NCBI RefSeq assembly: GCF_904846225.1
Contig: NZ_CAJGZJ010000001.1
Location: 62,001-126,000 of the forward strand
From: Psychrobacter immobilis
GTDB lineage: Bacteria; Pseudomonadota; Gammaproteobacteria; Pseudomonadales; Moraxellaceae
Direction of reading: 5' to 3'
Length of the DNA stretch: 64,000 nt
The position numbers and the translations under genes were made by a program. The notes below the pieces were generated by a model. That model did not search any database and was not told where the DNA came from. It saw nothing but the letters and a program-made list of their open reading frames with translations. Shown here one piece after another: positions 8,860 to 18,903 of the stretch (its first letter is position 1; each line of letters opens with the position of its first letter).

Positions 8860-10166
8860 GCCATGTTCAACTTGGCATCGCCGCGTATCGTAGAAATATT
8901 TGAGAAGTTTGCATCTGAATATTCAGCTGACAGCGTTTGCTGATGCATAACCGCGTTTATCTGTGCCATGATCCCAAGTGCCAAAGCTTCAGGGCCGTCA
9001 CCACCAAGCTTATAGCCAATGGGATAATGCAATTTGCCGATACCTTCTGTTAACGTCTTAGGGTCGGCTATGGTGGCACTAATCTCATTGATTAAACGTT
9101 CGGTGCGATAGCGTGGTCCCAATTGTCCTATATATCTATAATTTTTAGGATGCTCTAGTAATACAGCAAGTCGAGCACGATCTTGACTAAGGCTGTGCGA
9201 CATCAAAGCGACAGCAGCATTATGACTGAGTCTGAGCAACGTTTCGGTATCGTCCAATGTCAAAGCCACCACCTCATCTGCTTGCGGAAAACGCATGCGT
9301 GTTGCATATTGCGATCGGCTATCGATGACCGTCACATGCCAATCTTGCAGTTTTGCCATGGTGACCAGCGGCATGACATCATTGCCTGCCCCGCAAATCA
9401 ATAGTCGTATTTGCGGTTGTAGTCGCTGAACCAACCATTCTGTTGTCATATTATTATGATCATTTTTTATAATCACATAGTCAGCATTGCTATCAGACAG
9501 CTTATGTTTTGCTAGTTTATTCACTGTGTCTATAAGTGCGTTGGAAGCATCAGCTACCTCTAGATTGAGTCGCATGCCAACGGTTAACTTAGAGCTTTGA
9601 GGCTGACTACCATTAGAGCGAATTAAAGTGGCCATTGTAATAGGTTGCTGAGTACGACGAACCTGAGTGATGACCTCTAACAACGATTTTGCCGTTGCTA
9701 ACCTCTCAAATAAGACATGCACCCGCCCATTGCATCCTAGACCAAAATTTAATTCGTCTAACTCATCATACGTTTCACTATCTAGCTCATCATACGTTTC
9801 ACTATCGAAAGCAGCATAATGGTCATCATAAAAATCAACATCTAAAAGCTCAGCATGGTGTTTTTCATTGCCCTGAGTGGATTTTTTTGCTTTACCATTT
9901 TCAGTGTAATCAATATCATCACCCGTTTGATAAACTTGCACATTAGCGCCATGACGAGTCAACCAAAAGGCGCGTTTAATAATATGCGGCTCAAGGCAGC
10001 CACCACTAATCATCCCAACCGAACGTCCATCCTCACAAATGAGCATCATAGCGCCAGCACGGCGATACGCTGAGCCTTCAGTACGTACAACCGTCGCCAA
10101 TACAGCATCAACGTTTTGTTGTTGAGCGGCGCTTGCCAGCTTAAGAATGTCAGCGATTTGATTCAT
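8856..10166 (-). CDS. XdhC-family molybdoenzyme maturation protein
   Basis: XdhC/PaoD proteins bind molybdenum cofactor, promote its sulfuration and hand it to xanthine-dehydrogenase-type apoenzymes. The XdhC/CoxI N-terminal domain has TEGSAYRRAGAMMLI and GMISGGCLEPHI near residues 30-65. A Rossmann C-terminal domain carries LLICGAGNDVMPL near residue 260 and YRYIGQLGPRYRTERLI. At 436 residues it is longer than most. The excess is an acidic Tyr/Asp/Glu-rich loop (residues 90-150) that contains a 24-bp duplication. AGAGG precedes the ATG. It lies downstream of the molybdoenzyme genes but is separated from them by a terminator. Confidence 0.88.
   Translation of the reverse strand: MNQIADILKLASAAQQQNVDAVLATVVRTEGSAYRRAGAMMLICEDGRSVGMISGGCLEPHIIKRAFWLTRHGANVQVYQTGDDIDYTENGKAKKSTQGNEKHHAELLDVDFYDDHYAAFDSETYDELDSETYDELDELNFGLGCNGRVHVLFERLATAKSLLEVITQVRRTQQPITMATLIRSNGSQPQSSKLTVGMRLNLEVADASNALIDTVNKLAKHKLSDSNADYVIIKNDHNNMTTEWLVQRLQPQIRLLICGAGNDVMPLVTMAKLQDWHVTVIDSRSQYATRMRFPQADEVVALTLDDTETLLRLSHNAAVALMSHSLSQDRARLAVLLEHPKNYRYIGQLGPRYRTERLINEISATIADPKTLTEGIGKLHYPIGYKLGGDGPEALALGIMAQINAVMHQQTLSAEYSDANFSNISTIRGDAKLNMA
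9762..9809 (-). repeat. In-frame 24-bp tandem duplication in xdhC
   Basis: Two copies of an exact 21-base core (CTCATCATACG..CTATC) within 24-base units. They encode the octapeptide DSETYDEL twice in a strongly acidic loop between the two XdhC domains. Confidence 0.88.
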
Positions 10167-10253
10167 AACGCCTCTTACTTTAATTATATGTGATATTTAA
10201 TAGAGTACTTTTTGAATTTATACGTACTCATATTATGAACATTCAGGTTATAA

Positions 10254-10276
10254 AAACCCGCTACTTAAGCGGGTTT
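10254..10276 (-). terminator. Rho-independent terminator between the molybdoenzyme operon and xdhC
   Basis: The stem AAACCCGCT / AGCGGGTTT has a 5-base loop. Read on the - strand it is followed by a T run. It sits 28 bases after the large-subunit stop and 88 bases before the xdhC start, so xdhC-mocA probably has its own promoter or depends on read-through. Confidence 0.82.
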
Positions 10277-10303
10277 CTTTGATACAAAAATTACTATCAA
10301 AAA

Positions 10304-12757
10304 CTACTCTGGCATCTCAGCGAGTAACTTGTCGAGCGTAATTGGAAAGTCATACACCCTGACACCAACCGCATTATAGACGGCATTAGCAATGGCAGCA
10401 GCAGCACCCGAAATTGCCGTTTCACCGATGCCTTTGATATGCATAGGATTGGTATAAGGATCATCTTCTTCTACCAAAATGACATCTAACTGGGGCACAT
10501 CCGCATTGACTGGGACGTGATATTCAGCAAGATCATGGTTGCATAAACGACCGTCGCGCTTATCATGGATGACTTCTTCCATCAAAGCGGAACCAATACC
10601 GAACACCATCCCGCCGTAGCACTGTGAAGTGGCTGTTTTATGATTCAAGATACGTCCTGCCGCAAATGCGCCCGTCATCCGCTTAACACGAATCTCACCA
10701 GTTACTCGGTGTACGGCCACTTCAGCGAAGTTGGCACCAAAAGAAGCTTGGCGATGGCTTTTGCCATTTTTACCGGGTTTGATTTGTCCTTTGGCACTGA
10801 CTTTTTGGTCGTCGTATTTCGCAACGATATCAGCTAAAGCATAGGACTGAGAGTGATTAAAATCATATTTTTCTGATGTTGATTCTGGTAGCGACAATCC
10901 TGTTTTATCAGCCACTTTTTCTTTTAAATCCACCAATTTATCAGTCAACTTATCGGTCAAATCTGCCGTTTTTTCTTTACCTGCTGCAATAGCCAACTCT
11001 ACTAAGCTGGGCTCATGCTCGCCTGCTTGTTTAATTTGACCTTTATCAAGCTGAATGGTATCAGGATAGAGTCCGACTTTTTCTGCTAGCATGTCACGCA
11101 GCTGCTCACAAGCAAGATAAATACTACTACCAGAACTCGCCGCCCCAAAACTACCACCCGAACCGGACGCTGGCGGCAATTCGCTATCACCCAATTTCAT
11201 TTCAATATGATCGATTGGTAATCCTAATAGGTCAGCGGCTACTTGCGAAAACACAGTATAAGAACCTGTGCCAATGTCTGTCATGTCCGTCTCAATCACT
11301 GCTTTGACGCCCAGTGCTTTTGATGGATCAACTTGCAGAGTTGCTCGGGCTTCTGACTGCTGTACCGAGTTGCCGCGAGACGACGCTGCCATTCCTGTGC
11401 CTATCCACCAATCACCTTCTAATTGACTGGCAGGTTTGGCATTACGCTGCTCCCAGCCGAACTGTTCAGCGCCTTGTTCCATACAGGCAGTGAGTTGGCG
11501 CGTAGAAAACGGAATATCTTGGCTAGGATCTTGCGCAGGCTCATTACGGCGGCGCAGCTCAATGGGATCAATACCCAATTGTGTGGCCAGCTCATCCATG
11601 GCACATTCGAGGGCAATCATACCCACCGCTTCACCGGGCGCACGCATAGAGCCGGAAAGGACTTGATTCATATCTACTTTTTTATAATTTACTCGGCGAT
11701 TTTCACCGCGATATAAATATTTAGTAGATAACGCGGATGGTTCAAAAAAAGCCTCGCCCGGCAAATTGCCACTAGTAGACTCATGAATCAAGGTATTTAT
11801 GACACCGTTATTATCAGCGCCAATTGCGATACGCTGACGAGTGTTTGACCGCCTGACCGTCGCTTCCATGACTTGTGGACGAGTCATGCAAACCAAAACA
11901 GGACGGTCCAAATCTTTGGCAGCAATAGCGGCTGCAATCGACTCAGGTGCAATTCCCAGCTTGCTACCGAAACCACCACCGACGTAATGAGAGATCATTT
12001 GCACCTGATCTTTCTTTAGGTCTAAGGCATCCATCACTTGCTGCTTACATGACGCAACCATTTGATTCGATGTGTATAGGATAAGTTTATCTTCTTCCCA
12101 ATAAGCCAACGTAGCATGAGGCTCCATCGCAGAGCTGTTCTGACTTGGAGTATGATAAAGACGATCGAGGGTCACCGCAGATTCAGCAAGTCCTTGCTCT
12201 GGATCACCCTTTATGGCATTTTGATCTGAGCCTTTTTTCTCGTCAATATCATGGGCATTAGACAGCTCTTTGGTAAAATCTAGCGCCGCTTTTTCGGTCT
12301 CGTCTTTATAACTAACCTTGACCGCATGAGCACCTTCTGTCGCTGCTTCAAAAGTCTCGGCAATCACAACGGCAATCGGCTGACCATGATAAAAAATCTC
12401 GCTAGCACCTTGAGTAGGCGCTTTGGTTGCTGTTCCTTGCTGGGAATTACGCAAAAAATGCGTTGGATCAGTCACGACTTTTATAATGCCAGGAATATGC
12501 TCTAACGCGCTACTATCGATGCTTTCAACGTGTCCTTTGGCAATTTTTGCGCTGACTAAAACACCATAAACTTGGTTTTCTCGATGAATCTCTGCCGAAT
12601 AGTGCGCTTGACCACTAACCTTTAATGAGCCGTCAACGCGGTTGATTGGCTGACCGACCAGTTTACTCGCTGTCTTGTCGAACAAAGTGTCAACAGGCTG
12701 GTCCATGGTCATTTTTTTGGTCGATTCTGATGGAAGTACTGAGTCCAATAATGACAT
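10304..12757 (-). CDS. Molybdopterin-binding large subunit of a PaoC-like aldehyde/xanthine dehydrogenase
   Basis: This is the catalytic subunit of a three-part molybdenum hydroxylase. Seen: SHYVGGGFGSKLG near residue 255 (cofactor-binding loop), SGSMRAPGEAVGM near residue 365, GSGGSFGAASSG near residue 530, and KGIGETAISGAAAAIANAV near the C terminus. In that last block the Glu is the conserved catalytic base. It has 817 residues, against roughly 730 for E. coli PaoC. The excess includes a Lys/Asp/Thr-rich helical insert at about residues 590-630. It follows the FAD subunit gene by 2 bases. The physiological substrate is not decided by sequence; an aldehyde is the best guess from PaoC resemblance. 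Confidence 0.88.
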   Translation of the reverse strand: MSLLDSVLPSESTKKMTMDQPVDTLFDKTASKLVGQPINRVDGSLKVSGQAHYSAEIHRENQVYGVLVSAKIAKGHVESIDSSALEHIPGIIKVVTDPTHFLRNSQQGTATKAPTQGASEIFYHGQPIAVVIAETFEAATEGAHAVKVSYKDETEKAALDFTKELSNAHDIDEKKGSDQNAIKGDPEQGLAESAVTLDRLYHTPSQNSSAMEPHATLAYWEEDKLILYTSNQMVASCKQQVMDALDLKKDQVQMISHYVGGGFGSKLGIAPESIAAAIAAKDLDRPVLVCMTRPQVMEATVRRSNTRQRIAIGADNNGVINTLIHESTSGNLPGEAFFEPSALSTKYLYRGENRRVNYKKVDMNQVLSGSMRAPGEAVGMIALECAMDELATQLGIDPIELRRRNEPAQDPSQDIPFSTRQLTACMEQGAEQFGWEQRNAKPASQLEGDWWIGTGMAASSRGNSVQQSEARATLQVDPSKALGVKAVIETDMTDIGTGSYTVFSQVAADLLGLPIDHIEMKLGDSELPPASGSGGSFGAASSGSSIYLACEQLRDMLAEKVGLYPDTIQLDKGQIKQAGEHEPSLVELAIAAGKEKTADLTDKLTDKLVDLKEKVADKTGLSLPESTSEKYDFNHSQSYALADIVAKYDDQKVSAKGQIKPGKNGKSHRQASFGANFAEVAVHRVTGEIRVKRMTGAFAAGRILNHKTATSQCYGGMVFGIGSALMEEVIHDKRDGRLCNHDLAEYHVPVNADVPQLDVILVEEDDPYTNPMHIKGIGETAISGAAAAIANAVYNAVGVRVYDFPITLDKLLAEMPE

Positions 12758-12759
12758 GA

Positions 12760-13752
12760 TTATGCTCCCTTGCCCGCTAATGCGCGCTGAATAACTTGTT
12801 TTAGTAGACGACGTGTTAGTGGTATTTTAAAATCATTTTGACCACGGCCTTTGGCATCTTTTAATAATAAATCCGCCGCCTGCGTAATAACCTCATCATT
12901 ACCATCAGTGTCAGTCAATAATGTCTCCACTGCTTCATTGCGCCACGGCTCAGTACCGATGCCGCCAAATGCTAGACGTACAGTTGCTAAATCACCTTTA
13001 TCATCTACGTCTATTACTGCGGCGCAGGAGATCAAGGCAAACGCATAAGACGCACGGTCGCGCACTTTGTCATAAGTGTGCATGCCTTTGATAGGGGCTG
13101 GCAGAACAATATGAGTGATAAGCTCGCCCAACGCCAAAACGTTTTCGATATTCGGTGTTTCTTTTGGCAAGCAATAAAAATCTTTGATCGCAATTTTACG
13201 GGTTGAACCATCCGCTTTTACGGTCTCAATACTGGCATCCAATAGACGCATCGCTACCGCCATATCAGAGGGATGCTGAGCAATACAAGACTCACTAGTG
13301 CCCAAAATGGCAAGCGTACGGTTTTCGCCATTGATAGCTGGGCAACCCGTCCCCGGCTCACGTTTATTACAGGGACTGTCTGTCTGATAAAAATAGTAAC
13401 AACGAGCCCGCTGCAAAAAGTTACCGCCTGTCGTGGCTTTATTACGTAGCTGTCCTGTGGCTCCAGCCAAAATCGCTCTTGATAATACGGGATAATTGGC
13501 AATGACCTCAGCATGAGCGGCCAAATCACTATTGGTGACCAGCGTACCGATACGCAGTCCACCATCCGCAGTGGTTTCTACTTTTTCCAATGCTAAACGA
13601 GTGATATCGACCAACTTGATGGGCGTCTCAATCTCAAGCTTCATCAAATCTAATAGATTGGTTCCGCCAGCGATAAATGAGGCTTCTTTAGCACTAGCTG
13701 ACATCGCGGCTTGCTCGGGCGCATCGGCACGAATATATTCGAATCGTTTCAT
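12760..13752 (-). CDS. FAD-binding subunit of the PaoB-like molybdenum hydroxylase
   Basis: A medium subunit of the CO-dehydrogenase flavoprotein family. FIAGGTNLLDLMKLE near residue 26 and AGATGQLRNKATTGGNFLQR near residue 97 are the FAD pyrophosphate loops. Four cysteines at 118, 128, 137 and 156 fall in an insertion matching the extra [4Fe-4S] site known in E. coli PaoB and in 4-hydroxybenzoyl-CoA reductase. The 330-residue length fits. Its start overlaps the stop of the iron-sulfur subunit gene by 4 bases, so translation is probably coupled. Confidence 0.9.
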   Translation of the reverse strand: MKRFEYIRADAPEQAAMSASAKEASFIAGGTNLLDLMKLEIETPIKLVDITRLALEKVETTADGGLRIGTLVTNSDLAAHAEVIANYPVLSRAILAGATGQLRNKATTGGNFLQRARCYYFYQTDSPCNKREPGTGCPAINGENRTLAILGTSESCIAQHPSDMAVAMRLLDASIETVKADGSTRKIAIKDFYCLPKETPNIENVLALGELITHIVLPAPIKGMHTYDKVRDRASYAFALISCAAVIDVDDKGDLATVRLAFGGIGTEPWRNEAVETLLTDTDGNDEVITQAADLLLKDAKGRGQNDFKIPLTRRLLKQVIQRALAGKGA

Positions 13753-14405
13753 GAGCGATCTCCTAGCGTGTTGGCTTCTTGAGGGTTCTTTGATGATGCT
13801 TTACCAAGTTGGGCCTCACTAGGCGGTGGTGACCAAATACCAGTTACCTCTGAGTCTTGTACTGAATCACTCATAGACGCTGTAGATTTATCAGCCATTT
13901 GATTTTCTAACACTTGAGAGATGGCTTTAATGATATTAGGATACGCAGAACAGCGGCAAATATTGCCACTCATACGCTCAGCAATTTCTTGTACCAGCAA
14001 CCCATCAGGGTTTTGCAAGTCAGTAGTGACATGGCTTGGCCAATTGTTTTTGACCTCTTCTATCAATGCCGTCGCTGAGCAAATCTGCCCAGGGGTACAA
14101 TAACCACATTGGAATGCATCATGGTCTTTAAAGGCTTGTTGCAGCTCTGATAACGAGTCAGGCATTCCAATGCCTTCAATCGTCGTAATCTCATCGCCAT
14201 CATGCATCACCGCTAGCGTTAGACATGAATTCACGCGCTCGCCATTAATGAGCATGGTGCAAGCACCGCATTGACCGTGATCACAGCCTTTTTTGGGGCC
14301 TGTTATTTGTAAATGTTGGCGACAGACATCAAGTAGTGTCGTGCGCGTATCAAGATTATCAAACTCATAATCTTGCTTATTAATTGTTAACGTCAAAGTA
14401 GACAT
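13749..14405 (-). CDS. [2Fe-2S] subunit of the PaoA-like molybdenum hydroxylase
   Basis: The small electron-transfer subunit. The plant-type cluster motif is KKGCDHGQCGACTMLINGE with a later Cys. The second cluster is CGYCTPGQ ... CRCSAYPNI. Counted from the MSTLTLTI start, the protein is 218 residues. The frame opens 9 residues earlier at 14432, but the GAGAAGCC ribosome site and family alignment favour 14405. No twin-arginine signal is present, unlike E. coli PaoA, so the complex is predicted to be cytoplasmic. A 50-residue Ser/Pro-rich C-terminal tail follows the cluster domains. It is the first gene of the operon. Confidence 0.9.
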   Translation of the reverse strand: MSTLTLTINKQDYEFDNLDTRTTLLDVCRQHLQITGPKKGCDHGQCGACTMLINGERVNSCLTLAVMHDGDEITTIEGIGMPDSLSELQQAFKDHDAFQCGYCTPGQICSATALIEEVKNNWPSHVTTDLQNPDGLLVQEIAERMSGNICRCSAYPNIIKAISQVLENQMADKSTASMSDSVQDSEVTGIWSPPPSEAQLGKASSKNPQEANTLGDRS

Positions 14406-14664
14406 GCTGGCTTCTCGCTGGCAGATAAACATAATAGAATGATAAAAAACAGAATGATAAAAAACGCCTCATAAAACAGCGCCAATGAATTTATTATGAC
14501 GTATCAAAAAAGTTATTTTGTTTTTACTTTGTAGTCATTAGGGTGTATTTTTTAATCTAGAACACCATAAAACTAGCAACGTTTTCGTTAACTGATTTAT
14601 TGTCAAGTGATAGATCGCTCCATCAATTTTTGAATAAAATACAAATAATAATTTGCGAGGCATT

Positions 14665-15318
14665 ATGAAATCATCAGAAAAACCAATCCGAATAGACATT
14701 GTCTCAGATGTTGTCTGCCCTTGGTGCCTCATCGGCTATCGCCAACTGGCAGAAGCGCTTGAGCAAACTAAAACGGCTCATACTATCCATTGGCATCCAT
14801 TTGAATTGAATCCCAACATGCCAAGCGAGGGTCAAAATCTGCGTGAGCACATTATCGAGAAGTACGGCTCGACCAAGCAAGAATCTGATGCCAGCCGAGA
14901 GCGGATGACTGAAGCTGGGAACGATGTTGGCTTTGAGTTCAACGTCACTGACGACACGCGTATGCACAACACTTTTAACTTGCATCAGCTCCTGCATTTC
15001 GCGGATCAGCAAGGACGCATGCATGAGTTAAAACAAGCGTTGTTCGCGGCGCATTTTACCAACGGCAGAAATATCTCCGACATCAACGTGCTTGCTGACA
15101 TCGCAGCAGAGATTGGGCTTGATCGTAGTGAGTCGCTAGCCGTATTAGAAGGCCAGTTTTTTGCTAAAGAAGTACGCGCAGCTGAACAACATTGGCAACA
15201 GCAAGGCATTCAAAGCGTGCCAGCCATTATTTTTAATGAGCGTCATCTGGTCAGCGGTGCTCAAGGCGTGGAGAATTTCACCAATATTTTGCAGCAGTTG
15301 GCTGACATGACAGACTAA
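14665..15318 (+). CDS. DsbA-family oxidoreductase, FrnE-like
   Basis: A cytosolic thioredoxin-fold protein of the FrnE/2-hydroxychromene-2-carboxylate isomerase-like group. The active-site CPWC is at residues 18-21 (DIVSDVVCPWCLIGY). HPFELNPNMP and the cis-Pro loop IQSVPAIIFNERHLVSGAQG near residue 185 are typical. No signal peptide is present. The ATG at 14665 is preferred to the in-frame TTG at 14653 because GCGAGG lies directly upstream. It is divergent from the molybdoenzyme operon. The in vivo substrate is unknown; related proteins have been tied to oxidative stress resistance. Confidence 0.88.
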   Translation: MKSSEKPIRIDIVSDVVCPWCLIGYRQLAEALEQTKTAHTIHWHPFELNPNMPSEGQNLREHIIEKYGSTKQESDASRERMTEAGNDVGFEFNVTDDTRMHNTFNLHQLLHFADQQGRMHELKQALFAAHFTNGRNISDINVLADIAAEIGLDRSESLAVLEGQFFAKEVRAAEQHWQQQGIQSVPAIIFNERHLVSGAQGVENFTNILQQLADMTD

Positions 15319-15403
15319 AGTATTATCGATGATAAAAAGGCTCATGTCCTATGACCAGATCTCACTTGTCATTGTGTTGAATATTAATGATATCTTATGC
15401 CAT

Positions 15404-15440
15404 AAAAAAATGCCGCTCCATACATAGGAGCGGCATTTTT
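15404..15440. terminator. Bidirectional Rho-independent terminator
   Basis: A perfect stem AAATGCCGCTCC / GGAGCGGCATTT with a 6-base loop, flanked by an A run and a T run. It serves both the FrnE-like gene (+) and, from the other side, the alcohol dehydrogenase gene (-). Confidence 0.93.
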
Positions 15441-15525
15441 CGTTTTGTCATATTGATACTTTATAACGCTAATAACGCTAAATTTATAACCAATATCATT
15501 AACCGTTACTTTTAAAAAGCATCTC

Positions 15526-16668
<1,143 letters not shown>

Positions 16669-16809
16669 TCATTTTATTATTGATTAAACACAAACCAATT
16701 TAGCTTATATTGCTTACTGAGTAGAGGCAAGCCATCGTTGTCGCAATCTGGTAAAGTCTTGATTTTATGCTTACTATTATAGTCATTTCTGTAATGATAA
16801 CAATGTGCT

Positions 16810-16823
16810 ATATTTGCAAATAT
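16810..16823. promoter_or_regulatory. Perfect 14-bp palindrome, candidate operator between frmA and lysR
   Basis: ATATTTGCAAATAT reads the same on both strands. It lies 22 bases upstream of the LysR-type gene and about 150 bases upstream of frmA. It resembles a LysR-type T-N11-A box in symmetry. The binding protein is inferred only from position. Confidence 0.45.
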
Positions 16824-16845
16824 CTTTTACACACTGGTAATAATC

Positions 16846-17724
16846 ATGCGCTGGGATGGTATTAGCGAGTTCGTTTATGTGGCGGAATATGAGAGCTTCA
16901 CCCGCGCCGCAAAAGAATTGGGCGTCTCAACCGCACAAGTCAGTCGACAGATAAGTGCTTTAGAGAAGCGTCTTAATATTAAACTGCTATATCGCACAAC
17001 GCGTAAAGTATCGCTGACTGAAGAAGGCCGTGTGTTTTATCAGCATTGCCGCGGGGTGCTCGATGGCTTGGATGCCGCTGAGCAAGCGGTTAGTAACTTA
17101 CAATCAAAGCCGCAAGGCAGAATTAAGCTGACCGCCCCTGTCACTTATGGTGAGCAGCAATTGTTGCCACTGGTCAATAATTTTATGGTGCAATATAGCG
17201 ATATCGAAGTGACGGCTTTTTTGAGTAATCAAAAGATTGACTTAATCGATGGCGGCTATGATTTGGCGATTCGTATTGGCAAGTTAAGCGATTCGACGAT
17301 GATGGCAAAAAAGCTTAGCCATCGTACTAATTTCGTCTGTGCCGCGCCTGATTATCTTAAAAAGTACGGCATCCCACATTCTCTGACCGAACTGAATCAA
17401 CATAATTGTTTACTTGGCACGCGTGACTATTGGCACTTTATAGAAGATGGTAAGAACGCCGATAAAGAAAAAAACTTACGCGTCTTTGGCAGTGTGCAAT
17501 ATAACAGTGGTCACAGTTTAGTCGACGCTGCCTTAAAAGGTTTGGGGATCGTCCAATTACCTGATTATTATGTGCAAAAACATTTAGCATCAGGTGCGCT
17601 GGTCAGTGTGTTAGATAACTACAGAGAACCCGAAGAAAGTATCTGGGCCGTCTATCCGCATAATCGTCATTTATCACCAAAGATTAGGTTGCTAGTAGAC
17701 TATTTGGCAGAGTATTTAGCTTAG
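16846..17724 (+). CDS. LysR-family transcriptional regulator, divergent from frmA
   Basis: The N-terminal winged helix is typical: YESFTRAAKELGVSTAQVSR (recognition helix near residues 17-36), then ISALEKRLNIKLLYRTTRKVSLTEEG. The remaining 200 residues form the effector-binding domain (GRIKLTAPVTYGEQQLLPLV). The 292-residue length is normal and the domain style is of the AaeR/DsdC-like 'one gene, one target' kind. Its divergent position suggests control of frmA and of itself. The effector is unknown. Confidence 0.9.
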   Translation: MRWDGISEFVYVAEYESFTRAAKELGVSTAQVSRQISALEKRLNIKLLYRTTRKVSLTEEGRVFYQHCRGVLDGLDAAEQAVSNLQSKPQGRIKLTAPVTYGEQQLLPLVNNFMVQYSDIEVTAFLSNQKIDLIDGGYDLAIRIGKLSDSTMMAKKLSHRTNFVCAAPDYLKKYGIPHSLTELNQHNCLLGTRDYWHFIEDGKNADKEKNLRVFGSVQYNSGHSLVDAALKGLGIVQLPDYYVQKHLASGALVSVLDNYREPEESIWAVYPHNRHLSPKIRLLVDYLAEYLA

Positions 17725-17837
17725 TAAATCGTTTTGCAATGCTACGCTTTACTATGCACAATTTATTACGCACAATGAATATTAGATATTTCCAGCCATT
17801 ACACGCTGAGTAAATCACCATAATAAAAGGAAGTTTT

Positions 17838-18356
17838 ATGCTTAAGATGATCTCTATAACCGCTTTAGCTTTAGCCGTTTCCTCTTGCGCTAGTGTTGAA
17901 AATATTTTAAATGTGCCTGATAAGATGCCATCAACGCCAGACACGATGACTGCCATCAATGCTGAAAAAGGTTTGGTTACGATGCAAAGTAATCATTCTG
18001 TCCAAGATACCGCTGACAAGCTGGTAACGATTATTGAAAGTAAAGGTATGAAAGTATTTGCGCGTGTCGACCATCAGAAAAATGCGCAAAGCGTTAATTT
18101 GGCCTTGAGACCGACGCAAGTTATTATGTTTGGTAACCCAAAAGCAGGCACGCCATTGATGAATTGCGAGCAAAGCGTTGCCATTGATTTACCACAAAAA
18201 ATCTTAATCAGTGAAGATACCAATAAAAAGGTCTGGTTGTCATACAACAATCCTGAATACCTAAAGACCCGTCACAATATCAAAGGGTGTGATAGGGAGA
18301 TTGCTAGCATCTCAAAGGCCCTTGATGGCGTTAGTAAAGCAGCCATTGCAAAATGA
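17838..18356 (+). CDS. DUF302-domain lipoprotein
   Basis: Residues 1-17 form a lipoprotein signal with the lipobox VSSC, so Cys17 is probably acylated. The rest is one DUF302 domain: SVQDTADKLVTIIESKGMKVFARVDH, PTQVIMFGNPKAGTPLM, and DLPQKILI. DUF302 proteins are small alpha/beta proteins of unknown biochemical role. A strong AAAAGGAAG ribosome site precedes the ATG. It is followed by a terminator, so it is probably a single gene. Confidence 0.87.
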   Translation: MLKMISITALALAVSSCASVENILNVPDKMPSTPDTMTAINAEKGLVTMQSNHSVQDTADKLVTIIESKGMKVFARVDHQKNAQSVNLALRPTQVIMFGNPKAGTPLMNCEQSVAIDLPQKILISEDTNKKVWLSYNNPEYLKTRHNIKGCDREIASISKALDGVSKAAIAK

Positions 18357-18381
18357 GTATTATGTGAAAATCCGAGTAAAT

Positions 18382-18417
18382 AAAAGGTGGCTAGCAAAAG
18401 CATAGTCCACCTTTTTT
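18382..18417 (+). terminator. Rho-independent terminator after the DUF302 gene
   Basis: The stem AAAAGGTGG / CCACCTTTT has a further CTA/TAG pairing in the loop and ends in a run of six T. It begins 25 bases after the stop codon. Confidence 0.85.
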
Positions 18418-18420
18418 ATA

Positions 18421-18562
18421 TAGCCGATTCACTTTAAATCCGATACAGTGCTGCTGGGGTAGATTTTTTGCAGCCTCTGTCACGCTTGCGAACAGCACGC
18501 CATAAGCATTTACCCCACTAGCACGTAGCTACTAACGTATCGATTTTGTTTTGAACTGACTA
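18421..18562. repeat. Family B repeat, full-length copy (142 bp)
   Basis: TA flanks both sides (18419-18420 and 18563-18564). The ends are TAGCCGATTC and GAACTGACTA. The core ACAGTGCTGCTGGGGTAGATTTTTTGCAGCCTCTGT is recognisably family B, although the right half has diverged more than in other copies. Confidence 0.75.
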
Positions 18563-18581
18563 TATTTGAGTTAAAATTGCA

Positions 18582-18869
18582 TTAAGCGTTATAGGATTGC
18601 ATCATTTGAGCATTTAGCTCTACTTTTAACTTTTTAGCACATTCGATAATCTTTTTTCTGTCAGCAGCAATAGCACCGTGCTGGATCGCGGTTTCTCGCA
18701 TTTGTACGGTGACATCATAATGAGGATAACTGGCATTGCGATGAAATAAGCGCTTATCCACTTCAATCAGCGCGGCAAAATCATGCAACTCTTGCAGTGT
18801 GTCTGCCAGCATGTGACACCATTTATAGCCTTTAAATTCTATCTGCACAAAATCCACGTAGATTGCCAT
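18582..18869 (-). CDS. DUF4031-family small protein
   Basis: About 95 residues starting MAIYVDF. The pattern of an opening YVD, then HMLADTLQELHDFAA, a hydrophobic-aromatic stretch, SYPHYDVTVQMRETAIQHGA matches DUF4031. That family is of unknown function and often annotated as hypothetical. The frame opens at 18890, but the ATG at 18869 is preferred by family alignment. It lies 13 bases downstream of the end of the transglutaminase gene (transcribed first), so it is probably co-transcribed with that operon. Confidence 0.75.
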   Translation of the reverse strand: MAIYVDFVQIEFKGYKWCHMLADTLQELHDFAALIEVDKRLFHRNASYPHYDVTVQMRETAIQHGAIAADRKKIIECAKKLKVELNAQMMQSYNA

Positions 18870-18903
18870 ATGAGAGCCTCTCTTATTCATATTAAAAGAA
18901 CAG

